From: Candidatus Hermodarchaeota archaeon
GTDB lineage: Archaea > Asgardarchaeota > Hermodarchaeia > Hermodarchaeales > Hermodarchaeaceae
Direction of reading: 5' to 3'
Assembly: GCA_016840185.1 (NCBI GenBank)
Contig: JAEOSV010000022.1
Coordinates: 1-8,607, forward strand
Length of the DNA stretch: 8,607 nucleotides
In this document: positions 1 through 5,751 of the stretch, one piece after another
Layout of the letters: every line of letters begins with the position of its first letter
Numbering within the stretch: the stretch's first letter is position 1
The notes under the pieces: model-generated
What the model was told of the DNA's origin: nothing
Seen by the model: only the letters and a program-made list of their open reading frames with translations
Databases searched by the model: none
Translations under genes and position numbers: made by a program

Positions 1-46
1 CGGCGCCCAAGCCAAGTCATCCACCAAGTGGCGTTGTTGTGTTGGT
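1..46 (-). rRNA. 23S rRNA, 5' end only (continues off the left edge)
   Basis: Read on the minus strand, positions 33 to 1 match the conserved beginning of archaeal 23S rRNA. The block GCCACTTGGTGGATG is followed by ACTTGGCTTGGGCGCCG, the counterpart of the bacterial start containing ACGGTGGATGCC. This part normally pairs with the 5.8S-like region of domain I. The mature 5' end is placed about 19 to 22 bases before GGTGGATG by comparison with known 23S starts, so it is uncertain by a few bases. Only the first 1-2% of the gene is present. The gene is divergent from the activase gene at 426. Confidence 0.88.
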
Positions 47-260
47 ACTAATTAGAACCCACACTGATTCTGACTGGCGTTATCCAGGGTATACGACCTA
101 TGCATAGCCATCATCGTGAAGACCAAAAGGAGAGGAGGGTCCCCCTAGGCTCAACACCCATATGCACGCGGCATACGGGCTGAAATGGTGTTAAAAAGGA
201 GGGACGCACATTGAGCTACTTAAGGCTTTCGCAGTCTTCGGTAGCTCTTCACGGCTCCAG
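47..260 (-). other. Putative pre-23S rRNA leader
   Basis: This stretch lies between the promoter-like boxes and the 23S start and has no credible reading frame on either strand. It can form hairpins. One pairs 157-165 with 171-179 (one mismatch) and extends through 153-156 with 189-192 around a bulge. Another spans 39-64 with 10 pairs and two mismatches, and covers the expected 23S 5' end. Archaeal pre-23S RNA is normally cut at helices formed between leader and trailer. The trailer is outside the window, so that pairing cannot be tested here. No tRNA, 5S or 16S sequence was recognised. Confidence 0.5.
214..232 (-). promoter_or_regulatory. Candidate proximal promoter for 23S rRNA (BRE/TATA-like)
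   Basis: The minus strand reads GCGAAAGCCTTAAGTAGC, sharing the exact core CGAAAGC plus a following TTAA with the box at 278-299. Initiation would be near 195 and the leader about 150 bases. The box sits in the spacer of a perfect 7-bp inverted repeat (213-219 GAGCTAC with 241-247 GTAGCTC). The TATA part is poorer than in the distal box. Confidence 0.35.
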
Positions 261-277
261 ATTTCGAGTTTTGACAC

Positions 278-299
278 TCGCCTTAAATTAAGCTTTCGG
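278..299 (-). promoter_or_regulatory. Candidate distal promoter for 23S rRNA (BRE/TATA-like)
   Basis: On the minus strand the sequence CCGAAAGCTTAATTTAAGG resembles a purine/A-rich BRE followed by an AT-rich TATA-like box. Initiation about 25 bases downstream would fall near 260, leaving a leader of roughly 210 bases. The CGAAAGC core recurs at 225-231. A 5-bp inverted repeat (265-269 with 276-280) lies between the box and the predicted start site. Confidence 0.5.
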
Positions 300-344
300 T
301 TTTCTGCCACTAATAAGTCGTATGACAACGATTCTTTCTGATTA

Positions 345-358
345 ACGTGTTAAAATCC
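345..358 (+). promoter_or_regulatory. Weak candidate promoter for the activase operon
   Basis: An AT-rich box GTTAAAATCC at about 349-358 lies roughly 70 bases before the GTG start at 426. Initiation about 25 bases downstream would give a leader of around 45 to 50 bases. The match to the archaeal TATA consensus is modest and no clear BRE precedes it. It is listed because the divergent gene needs a promoter in this interval. Confidence 0.25.
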
Positions 359-425
359 TTGTAAGAGGAATCCTTTTCTTAGCATAACTGGCACACTTAC
401 ATCGCTTTCGGAAGGAGAGATCCTC

Positions 426-1391
426 GTGGATTGCAGGAACAAGGATCAAACAGGTCTTATTTTGAACATTCAGCGTTTTTCAACAGATGATGGTCCAGGT
501 ATTCGCACGACCGTGTTTCTCATGGGTTGTGACTTGCATTGTCACTGGTGCCAAAACCCAGAAACTTGGTCATTAACCCCCCAAGTGGTATGGTACAAAG
601 ACCGCTGTATTGGTGCCCGTCATTGTCTGTCCGTTTGCCCAAAGGAGGCCTTGTCCTTAACATCTAAAGGAATGCAAATTGACCGCCAGCGCTGTGACAG
701 CTGTAGAGAATGTGTACCTGCTTGCCCCTCAAAGGCTATTGAACTCCTTGGTACCCCACAAACTGTTGACGAAGTTATCACTGAAGTGTCACGAGACCGA
801 CCATTTTACGAAGAATCCGGAGGCGGAGTTACGCTAAGTGGTGGTGACCCCTTATTCCAGCATCAGTTCTCACAACGCCTACTACAGAAATTGAAGAAAG
901 CAGGAATACACACCACCTTGGATACCGCAGGATATTCAAGTGCTTCCATCTTCAAAAAACTGGTACAGCTCAGTGATCTAACATTACTTGATTTGAAAAT
1001 ACTGGATCCTGATCAGCACAAAATCTGCACCGGTGTACCAATACATCCAATCCTTGAAAACGCAAAATGGCTGGGAGGTACCGTTAACACAGCGTGGATC
1101 CGCACGCCGATTATTCCCGGGTTTACGGATTCACCTTCGAACATCGCAGCCATTGCGACATTTATTCGGCTTTACATGCCCAATGTTGAACAGTGGGATC
1201 TCTTAGGATTTAACAAACTCTGCGGTCCGAAATGGCAGAGACTTGACCGAACATTTCCTTGTGCAGATACACCATTGATTAAAGAAAAACATATGAGTCG
1301 TCTAATGGAAATCGCACAAAGTTCTCAAGTAGAAAAGATAACATGGTCCGGTGTCACCCAAGAATCGACCACTCAAACCCCAGTAACGTGA
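426..1391 (+). CDS. Glycyl-radical-enzyme activating enzyme (radical SAM, PflA-like with ferredoxin insert)
   Basis: Enzymes of this family use S-adenosylmethionine and a [4Fe-4S] cluster to place the radical on the glycine of a glycyl radical enzyme. The radical SAM CxxxCxxC motif is at residues 35, 39 and 42. A ferredoxin-like insert follows. Its second cluster motif is complete (C90, C93, C96, CP at 100-101). In the first (C61, C67, CP at 71-72) the usual second cysteine is Ala64. Other family marks are GGGVTLSGGDPL (132-143, with GGD instead of the usual GGE), LDTAGY (165-170), DLK...H...TG (189-203) and RTPIIPGF (226-233). The length, 321 residues, is normal for activases with the insert. 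The GTG start is preceded by AAGGAG at suitable spacing. The peptidase gene follows after 15 bases. No partner glycyl radical enzyme is in the window, so its substrate is unknown. Confidence 0.9.
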   Translation: MDCRNKDQTGLILNIQRFSTDDGPGIRTTVFLMGCDLHCHWCQNPETWSLTPQVVWYKDRCIGARHCLSVCPKEALSLTSKGMQIDRQRCDSCRECVPACPSKAIELLGTPQTVDEVITEVSRDRPFYEESGGGVTLSGGDPLFQHQFSQRLLQKLKKAGIHTTLDTAGYSSASIFKKLVQLSDLTLLDLKILDPDQHKICTGVPIHPILENAKWLGGTVNTAWIRTPIIPGFTDSPSNIAAIATFIRLYMPNVEQWDLLGFNKLCGPKWQRLDRTFPCADTPLIKEKHMSRLMEIAQSSQVEKITWSGVTQESTTQTPVT

Positions 1392-1406
1392 AGGTGTGAA
1401 GGTAGA

Positions 1407-2492
1407 ATGAGCCCAACAAAACGGAAACGTGCCCGCGAGTTAGGAATAACAATCGGTTCAATTCCTCCAGGAAAACAAAATACCATAACCGATGTTCCCG
1501 GAGTCTTAGTAGGACATTCCACCATAATTGAAGGAGAAGGAAAACTCATTCCAGGAACAGGACCTAAGCGCACGGGAGTGACTGCTGTTCTCCCACACAA
1601 GGGGAATATATTCAATGAACCAGTAAGTGGAACCGTCCATATCATCAATGGCTTTGGAAAAGCTGTTGGCCTTGCTCAACTAGTGGAACTGGGACGCATC
1701 GAAACTCCAATTCTTCTTACCAGCACACTCAACGTTGGTATCGTTGAGGATGCGGTAACACAATATGTAATTGAACAAAATCCACAGGCAGGAATCTCTA
1801 AAACAACCCCCAATCCAATCGTAGCCGAATGTCATGACGGACACCTCAATGACGCACAAGGTCGACATGTGCGCAAATCCCATGTTTATGAAGCCCTTCA
1901 AGGAGCCTCTACTGTAGTTGAAGAGGGCTGTGTTGGTGTGGGTACGGGCATGATGGCTTATGGATATAAAAGCGGCGTTGGTACAGCTTCACGAATTCTT
2001 CCTAAAAAGCAAGGCAGCTATATATTGGGCAGCCTTGTTGTTCCCAATTGTGGAAGAAAAGGAGATCTCATACTAAACGGAAATCCCATCACAAAGTTAC
2101 TCAAAGAATCGTTTTCTTCCGAACAACCACTATCCGAAGGGGGATCGATTGTTGTCATATTGGCAACTAATGCCCCACTGTCATCCCGTCAATTAGGTCG
2201 AATCGCTCGTCGAGCTATAATTGGAATTGGACGAACAGGTAGCGTTGTGAGTCACGGAAGTGGTGACTTTGTCATTGCATTTAGCACTGCAAATCGTGAA
2301 TCCCGGAAGACAACCGCATTAACAACCGAACGCACCCAACTTCAGGAAACACAGCTTACTCCCTTTTTTGGAGCAGTTGTTGAGGCAACAGAAGAAGCAA
2401 TCGTTAATGCTCTCTGCATGGCCACAACAATGACCGGTCGAGATAAACACAAAGCAACTGCATTACCTATTGAGAAAACCGGCCAACTCTGA
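1407..2492 (+). CDS. P1-family (DmpA/BapA-like) aminopeptidase, self-processing
   Basis: Family P1 peptidases are Ntn-hydrolase-like proteins that cut themselves before a Ser or Thr. The new N-terminus then acts as nucleophile on N-terminal amino acids, D-amides or beta-peptides. The likely cleavage site is Gly246-Ser247 in EGGSIVVILATNAPL, matching the family site. Other family blocks are ITDVPGVLVGHSTI (27-40), HIINGFGKAVGLAQL (78-92), CHDGHLND (142-149), GVGTGMMAYGYKSGVGTASR (177-196), GSLVVPNCG (208-216), GSGDFVIAFSTANR (284-297) and TMTGRD (341-346). Its 361 residues are typical and no signal peptide is seen, so it should be cytoplasmic. The ATG at 1407 follows GAAGGT at short spacing, 15 bases after the activase stop, which suggests cotranscription. 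The natural substrate cannot be told from sequence. Confidence 0.92.
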   Translation: MSPTKRKRARELGITIGSIPPGKQNTITDVPGVLVGHSTIIEGEGKLIPGTGPKRTGVTAVLPHKGNIFNEPVSGTVHIINGFGKAVGLAQLVELGRIETPILLTSTLNVGIVEDAVTQYVIEQNPQAGISKTTPNPIVAECHDGHLNDAQGRHVRKSHVYEALQGASTVVEEGCVGVGTGMMAYGYKSGVGTASRILPKKQGSYILGSLVVPNCGRKGDLILNGNPITKLLKESFSSEQPLSEGGSIVVILATNAPLSSRQLGRIARRAIIGIGRTGSVVSHGSGDFVIAFSTANRESRKTTALTTERTQLQETQLTPFFGAVVEATEEAIVNALCMATTMTGRDKHKATALPIEKTGQL

Positions 2493-2545
2493 ATGAAATT
2501 GGTTATAACTATTTGTTTGGGTTGCGAGTAAAGCGGTTTTAAGTA

Positions 2546-2580
2546 CCATATATAATTCTTAGAAAGAATCTATATATACT
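2546..2580 (+). promoter_or_regulatory. Promoter region of the AbrB-PhoU gene, two TATA-like boxes
   Basis: Two TATA-like boxes are visible: ATATATAA at 2548-2555 and TATATATA at 2571-2578. Initiation 23 to 25 bases downstream would be near 2577 or 2600. The second gives a leader of about 25 bases before the ATG at 2625. It is overlapped by an inverted repeat. BRE elements are not distinct. Confidence 0.55.
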
Positions 2581-2591
2581 GAATAGATTCT
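2565..2591. promoter_or_regulatory. Operator-like inverted repeat over the AbrB-PhoU promoter
   Basis: AGAATCTA (2565-2572) and TAGATTCT (2584-2591) form a perfect 8-bp inverted repeat with an 11-base spacer. A second, overlapping inverted repeat, ATTCTT (2555-2560) with AAGAAT (2564-2569), lies just upstream. Together they cover the second TATA-like box and the gap between the two boxes, where a bound protein would block the preinitiation complex. Regulation by the encoded AbrB-domain protein itself is an inference. Confidence 0.4.
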
Positions 2592-2624
2592 ATACGAGAC
2601 GACTTCGACTGACAGGTGATTGAT

Positions 2625-3641
2625 ATGTCAACCGAAACCCGAAAGGTACAATTGACCGGCGGAGCAACTTACATCATATCCCTGCCTAAACAATGGGCAG
2701 AAAAGGCAGGTATAAAGCCAGGAAGCGAACTACAACTCGTACCTCAAGACCGATATTCCATACTGCTCTATACCGCTGCGTCTCCTGAAGCTGCAACACT
2801 TTCAGAAAGCCATGTTGAAATTCCTAAGGGTATGCCTACAGAAGATATTGTCCGAAATTTCATTACTCAGTATCTAGCGGGTTTCGACATCATCCAACTA
2901 GATTTACAATTTGTAAAAGCAGATCAACGCATTGCAGTGAAGGATACCATTCGTCGGTTGATGATTGGCGCTGAAATTGTCTCAGAAACCACTGAAAGAA
3001 TAGTAGTCCAATGCTTTTTGGGTCAAGCCAACTTGCCTCTGTTGAAAGCATTGGAACGAATGGAAGCACTTGTTCGCTCAATGCAGAATGACGCGGTAAT
3101 TGCCTTGCTGGAAGGCGACAAACGTCTAGCTGAGGATGTAGTCCAACGGGATCCAGAAGTCGATCGTTTCTACTTCTATATCGTTCGCCAGTTGACGGCT
3201 GCAATTGGTCGGACAGATCATATTCGGAAAATAGGTTTAACAAGCCCACAAACCTGTCTAGGGTATCGTATGGTTGTAAAAAGCATTGAACGGGCTGGAG
3301 ATCATGCCGCGCGAATTGCGGCTATTGCCGCTTCTACTAAGCTTCCAGACAAGTCTCCCTTGGTAATGACGTTTACGAAAATGCATCAGCTAACAGATAC
3401 CGTATTTCAGGATTCGTTGAAGACGCTTCGAAGTTTAGATGTTCCATTAGCCCATAAAACCATTCATCGTGTCGATGAAATTGTTCAATTTGAAGACAAA
3501 GGGATTCGGCATTTGTTAGGTGAAAAATATCCTGTTGAATCTGTGTTGAATTTTCGATTAGCATTGGAAAGCTTACGCCGTATCGCCGAGTATGGTTCAG
3601 ATATCGCGGAAACAGCAATTAATTTGTCAGTCGAGCGATAA
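2625..3641 (+). CDS. AbrB-PhoU fusion protein, probable phosphate-uptake regulator
   Basis: The N-terminus (residues 5-50 from the ATG) is a SpoVT/AbrB-like swapped-hairpin DNA-binding domain: RKVQLTGGATYIISLPKQW, then the GIKPGSELQL strand. From about residue 70 the protein is helical and PhoU-like, with the family signatures IERAGDHAARIA (221-232) and RIAEYGSDIAE (319-329). This architecture is known in archaea as PhoU/AbrB phosphate regulators; PhoU domains bind metal clusters and signal Pst transporter state. The frame also opens at a GTG at 2616, but the ATG at 2625 is preferred. AGGTGAT (2614-2620) is a strong match to the 16S anti-Shine-Dalgarno sequence with correct spacing, and the family begins near this point. 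That gives 338 residues. No pst or pho transporter gene is nearby, so a role in phosphate control is inferred from family only. Confidence 0.88.
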   Translation: MSTETRKVQLTGGATYIISLPKQWAEKAGIKPGSELQLVPQDRYSILLYTAASPEAATLSESHVEIPKGMPTEDIVRNFITQYLAGFDIIQLDLQFVKADQRIAVKDTIRRLMIGAEIVSETTERIVVQCFLGQANLPLLKALERMEALVRSMQNDAVIALLEGDKRLAEDVVQRDPEVDRFYFYIVRQLTAAIGRTDHIRKIGLTSPQTCLGYRMVVKSIERAGDHAARIAAIAASTKLPDKSPLVMTFTKMHQLTDTVFQDSLKTLRSLDVPLAHKTIHRVDEIVQFEDKGIRHLLGEKYPVESVLNFRLALESLRRIAEYGSDIAETAINLSVER

Positions 3642-3653
3642 ACGTGGTCTGGA

Positions 3654-4274
3654 TTATAGATCGAATTGGGCGCCACAATAGGCGCAGAACCGTGCATCTT
3701 CATCGTTTTCTGTTTGGCATTGTGGGCAAATTAGTGCGGATTCCTCGCTTGAATCGTCAAAAAGATCTTCTAGTGGTAGAGATTCAGCTATGTGAATTTC
3801 ATTTACTGCTTTGGCAGAGGTGTAAATTGGACTCCAGAGTATTCGTTTGTTATCCTTCACTCCGTGGACAGGACACTCAAGCAAAACTACTGTGAAATGT
3901 CCCTTGATCCCTGAACGTTTAGGTTGGGCTGGTTCACCGCATATATTGCAGCGGAAAAGTCGATTCCCAGCGGCTCCAATCCATTCGCTTAATCGACTAT
4001 AGGGTAAGAATATCCGACGGACCCGTCGATGAACGGGACAACGAACATAAGCCGCTAGTGGTTGGAGTTCTTTGTTTTTTGAAATCTGAACCTCATCAAT
4101 TTTTAGAAGTATGTATGGCCTCCCACAGGTGCATGTTAGAGCTCCATCCCATGCGATGTCGGTTTCAGATTCCGAATTGGTTATGATTTGTTCCTCCTTG
4201 TTAGTTTTCGAGTTTGGATACTTAAGGTTTAGTGAGTCTTCAAGAGGGCTTTTGGAAAATGAGAATATACTCAT
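3654..4274 (-). CDS. Cysteine-rich protein with three predicted zinc-binding modules, unknown function
   Basis: I do not recognise this 206-residue protein as a named family. It has a low-complexity N-terminus (1-40) and then three metal-binding patterns. Module A is CTC at 48-50 paired with CPVH at 79-82. Module B is CNIC at 109-112 paired with CPVH at 134-137. Module C is a classic zinc ribbon, CPQC at 183-186 with CAYC at 197-200, ending six residues later. An acidic linker (169-179) separates B from C. Modules A and B look like a duplicated unit because both end in CPVH. No membrane segment is seen. The ATG at 4274 lies inside the 3' end of the methyltransferase gene (35-base overlap) with AAGGT four bases upstream, so translation is probably coupled. 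It could be a nucleic-acid-binding or adaptor protein for its neighbour; that is inference. Confidence 0.75.
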   Translation of the reverse strand: MSIFSFSKSPLEDSLNLKYPNSKTNKEEQIITNSESETDIAWDGALTCTCGRPYILLKIDEVQISKNKELQPLAAYVRCPVHRRVRRIFLPYSRLSEWIGAAGNRLFRCNICGEPAQPKRSGIKGHFTVVLLECPVHGVKDNKRILWSPIYTSAKAVNEIHIAESLPLEDLFDDSSEESALICPQCQTENDEDARFCAYCGAQFDL

Positions 4275-5040
4275 GTACCTTATTGACCCGAAACGTGGTG
4301 GGATATCCTAGGGGGCGAAGGTTGTGGTAGTCTTTACGTCTGTCCCAGATGATAATGTCTTCAAGTCGAAAGCCTGTTGAAGTCCACTGTTGGATGCAGT
4401 CGATATGAAAGGGATAAAATTGGTTTTTTTTGCGAAGATCCATGACTATCAGAATACACCACCGACCTGGTTTTAACACTGCAAAAAGCTGCTCAGACAC
4501 CTTTCCAAGAGCAGCTAAGAAATCATTGTAATCGGAGATGTTGCCCAAATCCTGAGTAGATTCCGTGTAGGGACGTGGTGCCTTTCTGTCAGCTGTTCGT
4601 CGCTGTTGATGTATGTTCCAATATGGTGGAGATGTAACTACGAGGTCTATTGAATCAGATGATATGAAATTCGATAAATTTTGCGCGTTTTCGCAGAATA
4701 CTCGTGAATTTGATGCATTATGATTCAATCGTTTCTGGGTAAGTTTGAGGAATTGTTGAGAAATATCGAAGCCAATGGAATGACACTCTAGCTCTTGTGC
4801 AGCGAGTAATGTTGTTCCTGCCCCCATGAAAGGGTCAAGGACAGTATCCCCCGGTTTTGTGTAAATCTTAATCAACCGCTTAACGAGTTTCAGGGGAAAA
4901 AGGGCTGGATGTTGTAATCGAGTCTCCTCTGCTGTTTTGGTAACGTCCCAGATACTAATGGAATATCGCGTCCAGGTTTTCCCATCTAACACATTGAGAT
5001 GATTTTTCTCACGCTTTTGTGAAATCGGCGTTACGGACAC
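4240..5040 (-). CDS. DNA methyltransferase of the N4-cytosine/N6-adenine family (orphan)
   Basis: This 266-residue protein carries the marks of an S-adenosylmethionine-dependent amino-methyltransferase acting on DNA bases. HPALFP (44-49) fits motif X. TVLDPFMGAGTTLLAA (66-81) is the SAM-binding motif I, with IGFD (89-92) as the next acidic strand. VVTSPPYW (134-141) is the catalytic motif IV; the SPPY form is more common in N4-cytosine enzymes. The order X-I-IV differs from the common beta class (IV then X-I). No large target-recognition domain is evident, although 142-170 and 236-252 could contribute. No restriction endonuclease lies next to it. The GTG start at 5040 is the earliest possible, since an in-frame stop lies about 30 bases upstream. 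GAAGGGG ends one base before it, which is unusually close, so the start is uncertain (a GTG at residue 17 is an alternative). The target sequence cannot be inferred. Confidence 0.87.
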   Translation of the reverse strand: MSVTPISQKREKNHLNVLDGKTWTRYSISIWDVTKTAEETRLQHPALFPLKLVKRLIKIYTKPGDTVLDPFMGAGTTLLAAQELECHSIGFDISQQFLKLTQKRLNHNASNSRVFCENAQNLSNFISSDSIDLVVTSPPYWNIHQQRRTADRKAPRPYTESTQDLGNISDYNDFLAALGKVSEQLFAVLKPGRWCILIVMDLRKKNQFYPFHIDCIQQWTSTGFRLEDIIIWDRRKDYHNLRPLGYPTTFRVNKVHEYILIFQKPS

Positions 5041-5104
5041 ACCCCTTCGTATGGCATAACCACTTCGTGACTAATAAGTTACATATCCACTTGGACAGTG
5101 AAAA

Positions 5105-5668
5105 TTAGATTGTAAAGCTTGTTTCCTTCTTCGCTGAAGTTAGTGCCTTACTTAAGACCATACGAGAGAGACTGGTGAAGGCTTTTTCAACATTATCTCC
5201 AGACAAGGCAGACGTTTCAAAGAAGTAAGCCTTCATGCGTCGGGCCAAACGATCGCCTGAATTCGTACTTACAACTCGTTGATCGCCTAAATCTGCCTTT
5301 GTTCCCCATAATGCGGGTACGTAGTCCTCAAGTACTTCATTGACTTCTGGAATCCAGCGTTTCTCGACAGCACGATAAGATTCGGGGCGAGTGATATCAA
5401 AGACGAATATTACCCCATGTGCACCTTGGTAGTATCGCTTTCGAAGGGCACTAAACCGTTCTTGGCCTGAGGTATCCCATAACGCTAGATTTACGTTAAA
5501 GCCATCAACTTCGAGTTCTTTGTTTGTAACGTCCATGGCTATTGTAGTGAGATAGTCTTCGGTGAACGTGTTTGTGGCAAATCGTCGAACAAGGGAAGTT
5601 TTCCCAACAGCCCAATCCCCACACACAATAATTTTGAACACGTACCTGTTTGAACTATCAGTTGACAA
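5105..5668 (-). CDS. Eukaryote-like small GTPase of the Ras/Rab/Rho superfamily
   Basis: A single Ras-like GTPase domain fills the 187 residues. G1 is GDWAVGKT (17-24). G2 is the threonine in YLTTIAMDV (39-47). G3 is WDTSGQE (64-70), with the catalytic-type Gln69. G4 is GTKAD (122-126), the TKxD form seen in Rho/Rac rather than the NKxD of Ras and Rab. G5 is ETSAL (151-155). The switch II region (RFSALRKRYYQGAHGVIFVFD) is strikingly Rab-like. The C-terminus ends KETSFTI with no cysteine, so there is no prenylation site and membrane anchoring by that route is excluded. Such GTPases are greatly expanded in Asgard archaea. The start is uncertain: TTG at 5668 with an upstream GGGGT, or GTG at 5641 (residue 10). 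Both keep the whole domain. The gene lies between nth and the methyltransferase gene in the same direction. Confidence 0.92.
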   Translation of the reverse strand: MSTDSSNRYVFKIIVCGDWAVGKTSLVRRFATNTFTEDYLTTIAMDVTNKELEVDGFNVNLALWDTSGQERFSALRKRYYQGAHGVIFVFDITRPESYRAVEKRWIPEVNEVLEDYVPALWGTKADLGDQRVVSTNSGDRLARRMKAYFFETSALSGDNVEKAFTSLSRMVLSKALTSAKKETSFTI

Positions 5669-5703
5669 GGTAATACCCCGCTATTCGCTAGTTTCTGAAT
5701 ATC

Positions 5704-5716
5704 TGCTTTAAAGATG
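5704..5716 (-). promoter_or_regulatory. Weak candidate promoter for the small GTPase gene
   Basis: The minus strand contains CTTTAAAG at 5706-5713, in the 83-base gap between nth and the GTPase gene. Initiation about 24 bases downstream would be near 5685, about 17 bases before the TTG start or 44 before the GTG alternative. The box is short and no BRE is clear. Confidence 0.25.
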
Positions 5717-5751
5717 TCGTCAGAAGGAACAGGGGAATCTGGGACGAATAT

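Noticed and set aside
96..125. ATGATGG on the minus strand as a box C of a C/D guide RNA in the 23S leader
   Set aside because: No convincing D, D' or C' boxes at proper spacing were found.
181..205. AAAAAGGAGGGACG, which recalls the end of 16S rRNA or a ribosome binding site
   Set aside because: It is not followed by TGATCC in the orientation needed for a 16S 3' end, and no start codon or open frame follows it.
404..410. Third CGAAAGC copy as a further 23S promoter
   Set aside because: It is followed by GATGTAAGTG with no TATA-like box, and lies against the ribosome binding site of the divergent gene, so it is noted only as a repeat.
1373..1901. Minus-strand open frames opposite the P1 peptidase (1373-1648, 1680-1901)
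   Set aside because: They are antisense to a gene with strong family motifs and show no recognisable protein features.
2890..3703. Minus-strand open frames opposite the AbrB-PhoU gene (2890-3249, 3373-3618, 3485-3703)
   Set aside because: They overlap a well-supported gene, have odd composition and no motifs.
4193..4199. Perfect AAGGAGG on the minus strand inside the zinc protein gene, suggesting an internal start near residue 30
   Set aside because: No ATG, GTG or TTG follows in frame at usable spacing; the bases encode Lys-Glu-Glu, so it is probably chance.
3644..4311. Plus-strand frames (3644-3895, 4111-4311) opposite the zinc protein
   Set aside because: The minus-strand frame has clear repeated zinc ligands; these frames are its complements.
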